This document shows positions 1 to 12,100 of a DNA stretch of 41,159 nt, in pieces; the first letter of the stretch is position 1, and the number at the start of each line of letters is the position of its first letter. A program made the translations under genes and the position numbers. This DNA is from Lobulomyces angularis (lineage: Eukaryota > Chytridiomycota > Chytridiomycetes > Lobulomycetales > Lobulomycetaceae). Where the stretch lies: the NCBI GenBank assembly GCA_027604685.1, contig JADHYX010000190.1:1-41159 (forward strand), given 5' to 3'. Below the pieces are notes generated by a model that worked only from the letters and a program-made list of their open reading frames with translations, did no database searches and was not told the origin of the DNA.

Positions 1-36
1 TTTTATTTTTATTTTTATTTTTATTTTTTTTTAAAG

Positions 37-2936
37 ATGGTTTCAATAGTACAAGAAGAGAAAGCTGATAACAATGACATCAATAAAATCAACCTGAAAA
101 AAGATAAGAAGAAGAAAGAAAAAAAGGTAATTTAAACATTTCGAATTTATGTACAGTTTATTGATGGTTGATTTTAAAATCTTTTAAAAAAATTAATTTA
201 ATCATCTTAAAAATATTCTTTAAAACATGCTTTAAAGAGCTCATCTGAAGAAAAAAGTGAAAAAAAAAAAGCAAAAAAAGAAAAAAAAAAGCAGGGAAGT
301 GAGAGTGTGCTAAATAAATCAGAGGTCCCAAAAAAAAGAAAATTGGATGAGGAAAATACAGAAATAAAGGAAGGAGCTTCAAGTTTAGATTTATTAGAGT
401 CGGAACAGGAATTCAAGAAAGATTTGATTAACAAGGAACAAAATAAAAAACAAAAACTTAACATTTCAGAAACTAAGGAAGTGGTTATTACTATAAAAGA
501 AACTGACAAGAGCTTAGATTTTAGTAATTTTGAGATTCAACAATCAAGCAAGGATGCCCTGATTAAAAGTGGAATAACTGCTTTATTTCCAATTCAGGCT
601 GCGACTTATAATCAAATATTAAATGGAAGTGATTTACTGGGCCGGGCGAGAACTGGTGGGAACTTTCTTCTTATCATAGAATAAAAGATATTAAATGAAA
701 TTTTTTATAACAATTTTCGTAGGTACTGGAAAAACTTTAGCTTTTGCATTACCGATGATGGAATCTTTGAAAAGAGAAAGATTAAAAAATTCAAACTCTT
801 TTAACATTAGAGGAAGATCCCCTAAAGTATTAGTGATGGCACCTACTAGGGAATTAGCCTCTCAAGTAGCAAAAGTTTTTGGAACTATTTCTGATGGCTT
901 AAAAGTTACGTGTATTTATGGTGGTGTACCTTACGATTCACAATATGTGGATTTAAAAAGTGGAGTAGATGTAGTTGTAGGTACTCCGGGACGATTGATT
1001 GATCATGTTGAAAGGACCAATTTAAAGTTGGAAAGTCTTAAATTTCTTTGTCTGGATGAAGCCGATCAAATGCTGGATATTGGTTTTGCTGAATCTATGG
1101 TATTTATTATTTATGTTAAAAATTTGAGTTTTCTCACCATCCAGTCAATAGGATAAAATTTTACAGCATGTCATAGAGCAAAAAAAGAAAATTGGTGCAG
1201 AAGCTCAAACGCACCAAACTTTATTGTTTTCCGCTACAGTAAGAGAAAAGTTAAAAAAATATTCAAAAATTTCTTTTTAAGGTTCCGGAATGGGTAAAAG
1301 AATGTATTGGAAAGTACATGAAAGCTGAAAGAGTTACAATAGATTTGATCGGAAATGAAAAATATAAAGCTTCAGGTATTAAACATCAATTATTTTTAAT
1401 TTACTTTATTTTTAGAAACTGTGCAGCATTTTAATTGTCAGTCTCGTTGGCAAAATAGAACTGGTATTAACTAGTGTATTTTTGTAATTCTTTACCAATT
1501 GAACCTTTGTTATACAGCGGTTTTGGGAGATATTGTGTCTGTTTATGGCAGAGGAAAGGTTGGAAGAACCATAATTTTTGTAGAAACCAAAGGGGAAGCT
1601 AATGAACTGGCTATGGATGAAAAATTAAAAGATAGTCAAGTTATTCATGGTATGTTATCGAATTATTGCACTAATATTGTTTTCAATGGTAGGAGACATT
1701 GTTCAAAAGCAGAGAGAAATTTCACTTCAAGGATTTAGAGATGGAAAATTTTCAGTTTTAATTGGTATAAGATTTAATTCATCAAATGTGAAATTTTATG
1801 TTTCATTTAGCAACCAATGTTTGTGCTAGAGGAGTCGATATTCCTGAAATTGATTTAGTAGTAAACTGTGAACCACGTATAGATCTATTTATTTAAGACG
1901 TAGTTTAATGAATTATATAAATTTTTTAGCTTCAGATGTTGAAACTTATATTCATAGATCTGGGAGAACAGGACGTGCTGGTAAAGCAGGGGTGTGTGTT
2001 ACCTTTTATAAACCACAACAGGAATATTTGATATCCAATATTGCACGAAAAGCAGGGGTAAAGTTTCAACGTATTGGAGCACCGCAACCTGAAGATATTA
2101 TTAAAGCCAGAGCAAGTGACACTGTGGCGCAACTAGAAACAATAGATCCGAAAGTTTTAGATTACTTTACTTCCACCTCTGAAAATATATTAGATTTTTA
2201 TAATGGTGACAGTTTAAAAGCGACCAGCGCAATCATGGCCATTATGTGTGGAACTTTGAAACCACTACCTCCAAGATCTTTGTAATCAAAAATTTTGATT
2301 ATTTCTTAAAGTTTTTATTTTTTAGATTGTCAGCTAACGAAGGTTTCTTAACTTTAATTTTCCAGTGTTCCCATAAAATCCACAATGTTGGTTATGTACG
2401 ATCTAAAATTCAACACCAGTTTCCAAAATGTAAGTGCATCTTGTTCTTATGTAATTTTTTTAATTAGTGCAATTTTTTTCATAGTGAAATATGATGACAC
2501 TTCTGGTTGGAGAATGACGCAAGATGAAACTGCAGTAGTAGTTGATTTTAAAAGTGAAATTGTACAATTTGATAGAGATGAAGATGGCTTAAAGTTGCTG
2601 GTAAATGGCGTGTTGTAAGAATTTTTAAGAGTCTACTAACACTAATATCTTTGTGGTAGGTGGAGAGATGGTAATGGGATCACAGTGGATATTTGTAAAG
2701 ATATTCCTGAATTAAAGGAGTTTGCTAATACTACACCTTCATATGGTGCAGCAAGAGGAAGAGGCGGATTTAGTTCAAGAGGTTCTTTTAGAGGATCCAA
2801 TTCCAATAGAGGTGGTAGAGGTAGTTTTGGCTCTGCAAGAGGTTCCAGAGGTGGCTTTAGTGTTGGAAGAGGTCGTGGAAGTTTTGGGTCCAGTGGTAAT
2901 CCATTTGATCGAGCCAGTACTGCAAATCGTTCATAG
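37..2936 (+). CDS. DDX21: DEAD-box RNA helicase, DDX21/DDX50-like, with GUCT domain
   Basis: ATP-dependent RNA helicase, by family a nucleolar protein of rRNA processing. I read 13 exons: 37-126, 238-655, 723-1099, 1152-1238, 1282-1375, 1416-1463, 1518-1649, 1693-1764, 1811-1876, 1930-2281, 2326-2429, 2485-2614 and 2660-2936. All splices are GT-AG with consistent phase and give about 748 residues. Visible motifs are a Lys/Glu-rich N-terminus, motif I (TGTGKT, residues 169-174), PTREL, the DEAD box (281-284), SAT (322-324), ARGVDIP and HRSGRTGR (470-477). A GUCT-like domain follows at about 560-655, beginning near SLLSANEGF, and then a Gly/Arg/Ser-rich RGG tail to the end. That order of domains is the DDX21/DDX50 arrangement. 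The motif I codons are split by the 656-722 intron. The ATG at 37 is the first in-frame start and opens a basic tail. The stop is TAG, with a TAA two codons later. Confidence 0.92.
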
Positions 2937-3217
2937 TATATTTAATTTATTTTAAGAGATTTAGACCTTTAATTTAATTTATGTTATCATTTTATAAATA
3001 ATTTATTTTAATTTGAAAATTAATTATTTTTTTTGATTTTGGAATAATACAAAGTATTGCATTTTACAACAAAAGAAATAAAAGACTTTTAATATATTTG
3101 ATAAAGGAAGCATCTGCTAGACTAAATATATGATATCAAAATAATAAAAATAATTCAAGTATATTTTCTACAAAGTTGAAAAAACTTTTAACAGGTTTTT
3201 GTAGCTTTTTAAAAGAA

Positions 3218-5185
3218 ATGTCAATTTTTAAGTTAGGATCTGATGTGCTGAGTTACATTATTGAATACTTATCGGAGTATCATCATTGCTCCTTTCAAAG
3301 TTTCGTACTGACTTCAAAGAAAATATCGAATTTGGCAACAAACAAGGCATGGTTTTACTATATAAAAAATAATAATAACTCCGTTCAAAACATTTATAAA
3401 AGTTTAAATTACGATAAAAATTTAAATTATGCTCAACTATTTAAGGAAAAATTGTTTTTGAAGAACTGTTTGAAAAACTTCACATACAAGAAGGTATTTG
3501 AATTTAATTTTGTTGTTTTAAGTTTTGTGTTGGATTCTGTTCAATTTCAACCACCATTTTTGACTGACTCTTTTGGTTTTACTTATTTTGAGAACGGTTA
3601 TACTACTACTGGTAAAGATTATGCGTGATTCTATTTTTATCTTTTATTTAAGAGAAATTTAAATTCTTATATTTGAATATATCATTTTTTAATTTGTTTT
3701 CTTTGAATTTAAATGTTGCTTTTTTAAAGAATTTCGATTACTCTCTGATATAAAACGAACAGATACCAATTTTCCTACCATTATTAAAAAAATAGAATCG
3801 GAGATGTTTTACAAATTAGTTTATTTCAGTGCAGAAAGCGATGTGTTGGTTTTAGGCTTGACTCAAATTAATAGTGGTTCTCGGTCAAAGAAGTTACTTT
3901 TCTGTTAGTAAAATTTTTTATATTTATTTTTTAATAAAAATTAGATTCCATTAAAGAAAAAAAAATAACGTCAATTTTGGAAACCAAAAAGTATGCAATT
4001 GTAGATTACCACCAACACCCTACTGAAAAATCTCAAATCATATTAACAGCAGAGGAACGAATGGTATTGCTCAACGAGTTTCAAATGTTAAATGATCACT
4101 TAATAATCTATGACTTTGTTAACTCAACGGTTACGAGATCGTTAAATTTTGGAGACTTTAGCTTTTTCAGTGTTTGGCAGAGAAAACTTGAATTGGGAAG
4201 TGATGATTTAAACATAATCACAAGTTTTAATCCCGAAACCAAAGATTTTTTATTTTGGTCATTTGATACTTTCCAGCCATTATTCATAATTGGGAATTAT
4301 GGGTTTAATTACATTTTATATGGGCAAGTGTTTACAAAAATTTTTCTTAAGATTATGCTTTCTAATAGCATTTAAATAAAATTAAAAAAAACAGATTTTT
4401 GGATGTGGATTATAGCTGCAGGTTTTCTAGTGTAAAACAACCTATTAGTTTTTCCGTTGCAACAAAGGATCCAGATTATTTGGAAAAAGCAAAATTTTTA
4501 ATTAGTGATTTGAGGCCATTATTAGAAAAGAGTGTAAAAAGTTCAACATCAAAAGCTGTGAACTATAAGATTGACAGATTTGAAGTAAAAAAAAAAAATG
4601 CTAACGAAGGCGGTGTAAATCCTAACATTTTAATGATTAAGATTGATACACTGGAAAAAGAAATTGTTGAAACAGTCCCTTTTTTTACAGAACAAGTGTT
4701 TGTAAATATTTTAGATAGTGTAGATATCACTGGTGAATACAGGTATTTTAATGAAAAATTTTTGTGCATAAACAATAACTTGCTTATCATTTTTAGTTTT
4801 CTGTTAAATCCTTTTCTATTGGTACAGCCTAAAGATAATGAAGGGCTTAAAATTGTAAATTTGTCAACAGGGACGTATTTGCGACAAAATAAGGATAGTG
4901 ATAAACAAGAGGAAGAGTTAAGAATATTTTTTGAAGACAATGAAAGTTTTACTTTACGAAAAACGAACAAGAGAGAATTTCTTTTGTACTGTGGAGTGCC
5001 AGTGGGTGATGTTGATGATCAAGAATATGTAATATTTGTTATCTTTATAATCACTTTTATTGAATTCTTTTAAGCGTTCCGCATTGAAAAAATTGATTTT
5101 GAGTGGAATTTTTAGAAGTTTACAACGACATTTTTATTTTATAACGGAATTAGGCGTTTACCAACTTTGTTTAGACTCACTTTAA
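3218..5185 (+). CDS. F-box protein, otherwise unrecognised
   Basis: I do not recognise the full-length family. Proposed exons are 3218-3611, 3730-3903, 3945-4329, 4395-4742, 4797-5028 and 5075-5185, phase-consistent, for about 547 residues. Residues 4-50 look like an F-box: a start resembling LGSDVLSYIIEYL, then a hydrophobic helix, a TSKKISNLA segment and an aromatic W-F-Y end. F-box proteins usually recruit substrates to SCF ubiquitin ligases through Skp1. The rest is rich in short beta-type stretches ending in aspartate, compatible with a degenerate propeller, but no repeat is clear. The ATG at 3218 is chosen because an F-box begins right after it. The third donor is uncertain: GT at 4330 keeps the frame, but GT at 4303 also works. 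The fourth intron is 54 nt and open in frame, so it could be retained. Confidence 0.6.
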
Positions 5186-5316
5186 AAATAGATTAACTTA
5201 CAATGACTTAGATTGATTTCTTAACTTTTTTCCATAAAACTACAAAATTTTTTTTCACTGTAGCCACCAGAAATTTTGAGTGAAACCAAACTTTACAAAG
5301 AAAAATTTAAATTTTT

Positions 5317-6740
5317 ATGAACAGGATAGCCCAAGCTATTATGGAAAGCTTATATAACTTCACTCGAGATCAAATTAAAAATGACAACAGTGCAACAACA
5401 GTTGAAAATTTAAATCAAAATTCGGACGACAGTATAGTTTTACTAGCAAAAAAATTTGAAATGAAAAACCAAACAGAAGACTTAACCGAAACAGTAAAAT
5501 CAAACTTTATAAAAAACTTTAAAAGTTTACCTTGGTTAACTTATAGATCAAACTTTCCAAAAATAGTAGGAACAGAGTTCACAACTGATTTGGGATGGGG
5601 TTGTATGTTAAGAACAGGACAGATGTTATTATGCAACTGCTTTTTTTTTAAATACTTCGGTAAATTTTGTGATCAATATGAATCAAAAGATGTTGAAGTT
5701 GATAACATTTTTCTGGAAAAAAAAAACTTTAAATTTGAAACGTATACAAAGGTAAACAAAAAAAAACATTCAATTCAAATAATGAGTTAAAATTTAAAAA
5801 AAAGATAAGGATTTTTAAACAGTTTTCATTTAATACATTTTGTTAAAATTTTTAGATTTTAAGTTGGTTTTTAGATTCAAATACATCCCACTATTCTATA
5901 CACAGAATATCCCTTTTAGGAAATCAACATGAGAAAAGAGTTGGTGAATGGTTTGGTCCTTCAACTATATCTTTAGTTTTAAAGTATAAAAAAAAAAAGG
6001 TTAATTTTATATAAACTTTGTTTTAGATCTTTAGTTGAGTCTCACAAGGAAAGCGGACTTTCCTTACATATATCGACTGATGGAGTAATATATAAAGATG
6101 AATTACCGAAGGAGGATACAAGTATTTTAATTCTGATACCACTGATGTTGGGTACACAACAAACTATTCGGAACATATAAAATTAATTTCACAAAAAAAA
6201 TTGTGATGTTAGGTCAAGGAGTTTTAAATAAAATTTACTTTGATTCAGTAAAAGCTTGTTTTGAAATACCTCATTGCGTAGGAGTTGCAGGGTAATTTCA
6301 TTACGTTTGAAGTATTTACTTTTTCGCAAAATTTAGTGGAAGACCAAATTCAAGTTTGTTTTTTTTGGGATATAAAGGAGAGGAATTAATTTTTTTGGAT
6401 CCACATTTTGTTAGACCATCAATAAATATCAAGGAACTGTCAAATTACAAATTAGAAGATTTTGAAACTTACCATTGTGAGAAACCAAAATTTACAAGTT
6501 TAAAAACTTTAGATCCAAGTTTAGTTTTGGGATTTTTCGTAAAGGATCTTAGTGATTTGCATCAATTTTTTGATTTTGTTGAGAAAAAGGTAAAAAACTG
6601 TATGCTTACTTTATTTTTAATTACAACCGCATTCTTATTTACAGAATTCACAGTTAAGCTATCCTATCTTGACAATTGAAAAATGCAAACCGAAATATTT
6701 GGATAATGTTGATTTTGCAGATTTTGATGATGATTTTTAA
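5317..6740 (+). CDS. ATG4: Cysteine protease ATG4 (autophagy)
   Basis: Peptidase C54 enzyme. It cleaves the C-terminus of Atg8 to expose a glycine and later deconjugates Atg8 from phosphatidylethanolamine during autophagy. Exons are 5317-5751, 5856-5983, 6027-6151, 6213-6291, 6337-6589 and 6645-6740, giving about 371 residues, a normal length for the family. The catalytic cysteine is Cys96 in DLGWGCMLRTGQ. The catalytic Asp and His are in LDPH (Asp277, His279), just after GGRPNSSLFFLGY. Other family signatures are RVGEWFGPSTI and LILIPLMLG. The C-terminus is acidic and aromatic (DFADFDDDF); in other ATG4 proteins this end can carry an Atg8-interacting motif, but I see no canonical W/F-x-x-L here. 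Splice phases agree throughout. The start lies in a short unstructured lead of about 75 residues and is the first in-frame ATG. Confidence 0.95.
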
Positions 6741-6936
6741 GCATAATTTTTTTTATGTTTTTTTTTAATTTTATTTTTTATTGTTCTTATATATAGCATT
6801 TACAATTGTTCTTTTAAAAAAATAAGAAATATGTAATATAATTACTACATGATAGTAGTTTTTTTTGAAAGTTCATAAGTGCCGTTAACTGCTTTATTTT
6901 GGCAATTATAAGTATTTTATTCAAAAAATTAATTAA
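6741..6936. other. Intergenic, 3' flank of ATG4
   Basis: T-rich downstream sequence with no gene visible. Read on the minus strand, an AATAAA lies at about 6913-6918, just past the TAA that closes the TAG-containing open frame described next. Confidence 0.5.
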
Positions 6937-7440
6937 TTAAACAAACTATGGATCATTAAATTCCGCCTAATGATCTCTTTCAGCATCTGTCTATATCATT
7001 TTAGCATTCTATTTATCATATATAAATTCTGTATAATTACTATCATCTTTATTCCAATTATTATCAATTTTTAACGGATTTTTAACTCCTGATAATTCCT
7101 ATATAGTTTCAGCTCGTTTAGCTGGATCTCTAAAATCTATTAGTTTTATAGCTCCTTCTTCTCTCTATATTTCTTCTGCTTTTCTACCCATATCCATATT
7201 ATTTTCTTCTATATTTATTGGTATATATTCATTTATATTATATATTGGCACCTTATTATTAGTCTACTATTCCTAACGTTCCTATTCTTCTCTTTCTATT
7301 GTAGTCTATTCTTCTCGTGTTTGTATAATCTATTCTTCTCGTGTAGTACTTTTATTATCTTCTTCAATCTTACTAATTATATTAGATTCAATATTTCCTA
7401 TTGTAACTTTAAATTTCGATATTCTAATTATACAATATTA
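6937..7440 (-). other. Open frame interrupted only by TAG codons
   Basis: On the minus strand, one frame runs from about 7437 to the TAA at 6937-6939, some 166 codons, with no TAA or TGA inside but twelve TAG codons. Examples are at 7330-7332, 7306-7308, 7282-7284, 7273-7275, 7264-7269 (two in tandem), 7106-7108 and 6946-6948. Reading TAG as Gln gives a hydrophilic, protein-like product. It has a Glu/Gln/Arg-rich segment (TREEQTTIEREEQERQEQQ), then ordered-looking stretches such as IKLIDFRDPAKRAETIQ and a DNNWNKDDSNYTEFIYDK region. In-frame Gln codons otherwise number one CAA and no CAG. Out-of-frame CAG trinucleotides (GCA-GAA, ACA-GAT, TCA-GGA, ACA-GAA, CCA-GCT) are intact. An AATAAA follows the TAA. 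Upstream of 7440 all three frames look partly coding, so the 5' end is unresolved; an ATG exists at 7505-7507 in another frame. I do not recognise the product. It is either a recoded element or a decayed gene. Confidence 0.5.
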
Positions 7441-7507
7441 CATATGAAAATGAACCGTTATTCTTGGTTTTCCACTGACTCTCGTTTTTCCTCTATAAAA
7501 TATCCAT

Positions 7508-9025
7508 TCAAATATTAAACAGTTTCATCAACAAACCTTATTTTATCGAGTGAATAATGCTATCTCCTTCTTCATAAATAATAATAAGTGGCGAATTTGT
7601 TATTGCTCTATAAAAATACAGGTCTTAAAATAAAGATAAATATGCGTTTGAATGTTTACTGTTACAAGGGAAGGAAGTTGAAAAAAGAAAATAAAATAAA
7701 AAACTTGACTGTAGGTTGGTATTAGGCAAAAGTAACGACACTACTTAGCGCTTAAAAAGCATTTTTGATAGAACTCAAAAATTAATGTCAATAAAATAGG
7801 ATAAAATAAGTATTGTAAATGGGTGTTTATAAATAACGGAACACAGACAATTTATCTCATAGCATTTTATAATTTGAACTAAAACATCTTTGGATCCCAA
7901 TTTAGATAGTAATTATATAGATTTTCAATTATCGCAAACTATTGAACCCAAGTAAATCCAATAATTTTTCCTAAAATAATTAAGCTATGAATTTTTATAA
8001 CAAAGGTTTTTAAATAGTTTTAAATACTAAAATATTTTAAATGGGAATTATCTGGTATTTCAAAGATGTCTGACAAAAGGCTTTCCGAGTCATCCAATAT
8101 TAAGGGGTAAGTGCTTTTGAGGCTCTGACTTTCTTTTGTTGATCGAAGAATTTGAGGTTCAAAAAAAACCAAATTCATAAGTTCATTTAAAGTTCATTTA
8201 CGATAAAATAGGATAAATACAGTACTAAGTAGCTCGAAATAGTCTTCGATAGATTAATTAGTAAGAATAAAGTTGAAAATCTTTCTGCGTCTTCTCAGAT
8301 TTTAGCTATGATATTGAAGTTTTAAATGTACATTTTAAAGCTGCTTTTATAATCTGGCTACCGTTAATTTACTTTTAAATAAAAATTAAATTAATTACTA
8401 GCAATGACGTTTTTATATTACTGTGACCATAAACTTTAAGATATAGATTTAAAATTTTATTGTAAAATGAGAAGTTGTGTTCGTATAAGCCGAATTTAAA
8501 AAAGAGTCGATCTTCTCCTGTTTGAGTTGTTGGTGGGGGGAAAAAATTTATCAAGAAAAAAAATGATAATAAATATGGAGTTTTCAGAGATGAGTAAAAA
8601 TGCTCAAAGATGTTTTTGGTGAATTTGGTCTTTCCTTTTTTAGAGGTCCAATAACATGTAACTTAACAAAATCGCGTTAAAGCAAACATTGAAGAAACTA
8701 GGTATTGGCAGAAAGCAAAAACATCAAATATTACAGTTAAAGAGTAATCATCTTAGATCTATACTTGGCATGTTAAATTTAGCATATCTGAATTTGAGTT
8801 GGATTGAGTTGAATTTGCAACTTAAATTTTTCGGTAAAGCTTTGAATTTCGCGCCTTTCTACATTGGGCCCTTTTAAGGGGCAACTAAAAGAGTAAAGAA
8901 AAAGAAAGAAAATTTTTCTAATGAATATTGTTAAAATTTAAAGCATTGTAATCTTACTATTCTACTATAGTAATAAATATAGAGTTTTCTCTTCACAAAA
9001 AAAAAAAAAAAAAAAAAAAAGCAAA
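7508..9025. other. Intergenic, no gene seen; poly-A tract and 19-bp direct repeat
   Basis: I find no convincing gene; the longest frames are short and lack coding character. Two 19-base segments, 8567-8585 and 8971-8989, both reading TAATAAATAT(G/A)GAGTTTTC, match at 18 positions. The second contains AATAAA and is followed by about 23 consecutive A residues near 8997-9020. Confidence 0.5.
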
Positions 9026-9171
9026 ATGCTAAAAAAGACGCAACAACTTTTTTTAACATCCTATTTTTGCGTGGGGTTAGTTTTATTTAAAACTGAAGCT
9101 CAAGTCTCTTTCAAAAAATTTTCTTTTGATATAGAAAGTAAAACCTTTTTTTTTTTTTTTTTTTTTCATAG
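9026..9171 (+). other. Short upstream ORF and possible 5'UTR intron
   Basis: An ATG at 9026 opens a frame whose first 35 residues look like a signal peptide (MLKKTQQLFLTSYF, then a hydrophobic run). It then runs into a tract of about 22 T residues. GT at 9138, the T tract and CATAG at 9167-9171 resemble a very short (34 nt) intron in the leader of the DUF3712-like gene. I regard it as an upstream ORF or chance. It is not in frame with the main start at 9180. Confidence 0.2.
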
Positions 9172-9179
9172 ACTTTTAA

Positions 9180-12100
9180 ATGGCTATAGAAGTAGACAAT
9201 AATAGACTAGATACATCAACCCCAACAACCAATGATGCTGTCTTTGTTGTTTCGCAACCTGAATCCTCTACTCAACAGAAAAAGCGATACTGTTGGGGAA
9301 AACTCTCTAAAATTCAATTTGTAATCACTATTACCCTGTTAACCTTCATTTTTATTGTTGCACTAGGTTTTGCAATTGGGTTCTTGGTAAGTTATTATTT
9401 AAAAAATTAACTCAAAAAAAAATTTTTTAAAGGTTATTCTACCAAACTTCGTTCCAAAAATCGTTTATCACTTCTTGTTTGAATCAGATTTAAAAGAACT
9501 TCACATAAACTCTTTATCTGTTCACAAAGTTGATGATAAAGGTATTTACCTTGGTGCTGATGTGGACACACCTTGGAAATTACCAATCTCATTTGCTGAC
9601 GCCGGTACTATTTAACAGTTTAATAATTTGTTTATAAGTTTCCTTTAGAATTACAGCCAATGACACTTAGTTTCAAATCTGAAAAGAATAATGAAGATCT
9701 TTTTGACATTGCCGTTCGGGATAAAATTTATATGGTATAATAATAACACGCTAATAATGGATTAACAAATACATTATAAAGAATGGTTGGGATAAAACGC
9801 ATTTAGCTTTGAACAATGTTGATATTCTTGTTAAGAATCCAACCAACATGGGGGTTTTCTTAAATAACCTTGGTACTTGGTTACTTTCCGAAAATGCTAC
9901 TGTAGAAAACGCTCCAGACAGACTTGTAATTACTGGTACTGGATCTTCCAAAGTATTAGGCATGATGGTTAATAATTGCAATTTCAATAGAGTTCAAAAT
10001 TTAGAATTTATTGCAAAACTCATGGGTAAATTTTTTATTTGATTATTCATTTATTTAATTTTCCCTAGCCAAAGGTGCATTTGCTGGTTTCAACTTCAAC
10101 GCATTAAACACCGAGTTAGGTGCTTTAGGCGGTGAAAAATCAGATTCTGCAATAGCCGCTGGACCAGTATTAATTGATCAAATCGATGTGAACGTGGATG
10201 CTAAGGGAATTAGTGTAAAAGCTGACGGCCACTTTGTTAAAAACTCTCCAATAAATCTAGAATTCGGTAAAATAAATGTTGGTATCAACTTGGGAAGTGA
10301 AGCTCAACTAGCAAGTGTTGCCAGCCTTCAAGTGAACGGAATTAAACTAAGTGAACATGATCCAAACTTTAAGTTAGACGTTTCTCTTATTCCAAAAATT
10401 GGAGATGCTCAAATTGTTTCTAAAGCTGTTGGTATGAGATAATATACTATCACGTCATAATAACAATTTCATAGGTTCACTATTGGCTGGTCAATATGAC
10501 GGAATCTACGCTGGTGTAAGCGATATTTTCATCCAAGGTCCTAATAACGTAGTTATTCCATGGTTAGATACTGCTTTATCTCAAATTAACGTATGCTTTG
10601 ACTTTTTTTGTGTGGAATAAAATTTAACTTTTTTTTTTCTTAGATAAAAGTTCCTTTAAAATCTTTCCAAGAAAAATTAATGACAATGAGTAACCCTTCA
10701 TCTGCTGGCTCTTTATTGGGTGATTTGGCTATTAATGATTTATCAGTTGCCATGGCTGTTAACAACACCATAAATATTCAACCAAACATTACCATTCCCG
10801 CATTCCTCAAAGCCAAGGTCAATGTTATGCCGTTTACTGCTGCCATTTCTGATGACAATGGAGTTAAACTGATTGACCTCTCCCTCGGTGCAATTTCTCT
10901 AACTGGTAGCGGACCACAAACTCTTGCTCCTCCAATTAAATTAGTTCTCAATCCTGCCCCTGAAGCTGCTGCTGCTCTTGGAAAAGTTGGTCAAAATCTT
11001 ATTTCTGTTCAACCTGCTTACCTATCCGTAGGGAAAATTGAATTTCAATCCCTTGCTGGAAAAGCTGATAATTTATCTGGGTTGAATCAGATGTTTTCAG
11101 TATTACGAATTAGAATACCGTTGTTAAAATTGGTTGATAAATCGCCTGGTCCGAAATTCTTGATTGCACCAGGTAACTCTAAGGCTACTGAAAATGATGC
11201 TAAGGCACTTCCTCCAAAGATTTTATTATCGTTGATTGGTGGTGGAATTTCTGCAACTGGTAATAGCATTATTATCAAACTCGATTCAACTCTTGCTTCA
11301 TTACTTCCTGTCCAAGCTTCTATTCCTTATTTGGCATTGCGATTAGGACTTGATAAAATTGAAGATGCTGTTAAGGTTGAGTTAACCGGTTTGGCATTAA
11401 AAAAAGGAAGCCATGCTTTAAATAATACACTTGAAATTACTTTTGGCTCTAATAATCAATTACCACCAAAATTTGCAAACATCATCAATTCATTCTTAAA
11501 GAAAGAGGAAATCAAAACTGATATTGTTATTGGTGGACTTCGTTTCGGTCCTAGTAAACCTGACAGTTATGGATTGCTTGATAACTTAAATATTGTCATT
11601 AAACCAATTACTTTAAAAACTCTTACCGCCGTGTTAGCCGCTCCTCCTGCCCCTGGCGCTGCCCCTAAGGCTCCACTCTTCAAATTTAATCTTCCACCAT
11701 CTATTGCTGACTTCAAGGCTGATGCAATCGCTACTACCTTGAATCCAGTCCTTCAAAGTCTTGACATCAGTACCGAAGCTTCTAAAAGTTTAAAACTAGG
11801 TACATCGCTTTCATTTACCAATCCTTTCCCATTATCACTTGATGTTCCTTATGGTAAGAAAATCTCTATGAAAAATTGACTAAATTTTAATAAAATTACT
11901 CTTTTAGTTGGCCTTGACTTAAGTATTGATGGAGATAAGTTATTACGAGTTGGAATTGCAGGATTAAAGGCTGAGAAGAGTTCCCCTAACACTAATCAAA
12001 TTGTAGTTACTTTAGGATTTGTAGATAGTTTCCCAAGTGCTACAATTACAAAAGTAGTTGGAAACATTAAAGCTGGAAATGGAATAAAGGGACTAGGATT

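Noticed and set aside
3493..3521. GT...AG pair that could be an intron in the F-box gene
   Set aside because: It would be only 29 nt, would shift the frame, and the sequence is open through it.
6937..7440. Mitochondrial insertion with TAG as Leu (as in some chytrid mitochondria) to explain the TAG codons
   Set aside because: Leu in these positions would give an implausible Glu/Leu/Arg string, and no mitochondrial protein is recognisable; Gln fits the surrounding composition better.
8689..8877. Plus-strand frame of 62 codons
   Set aside because: Leu/Asn-rich low-complexity content, no ATG of its own (TTG start) and no family resemblance.
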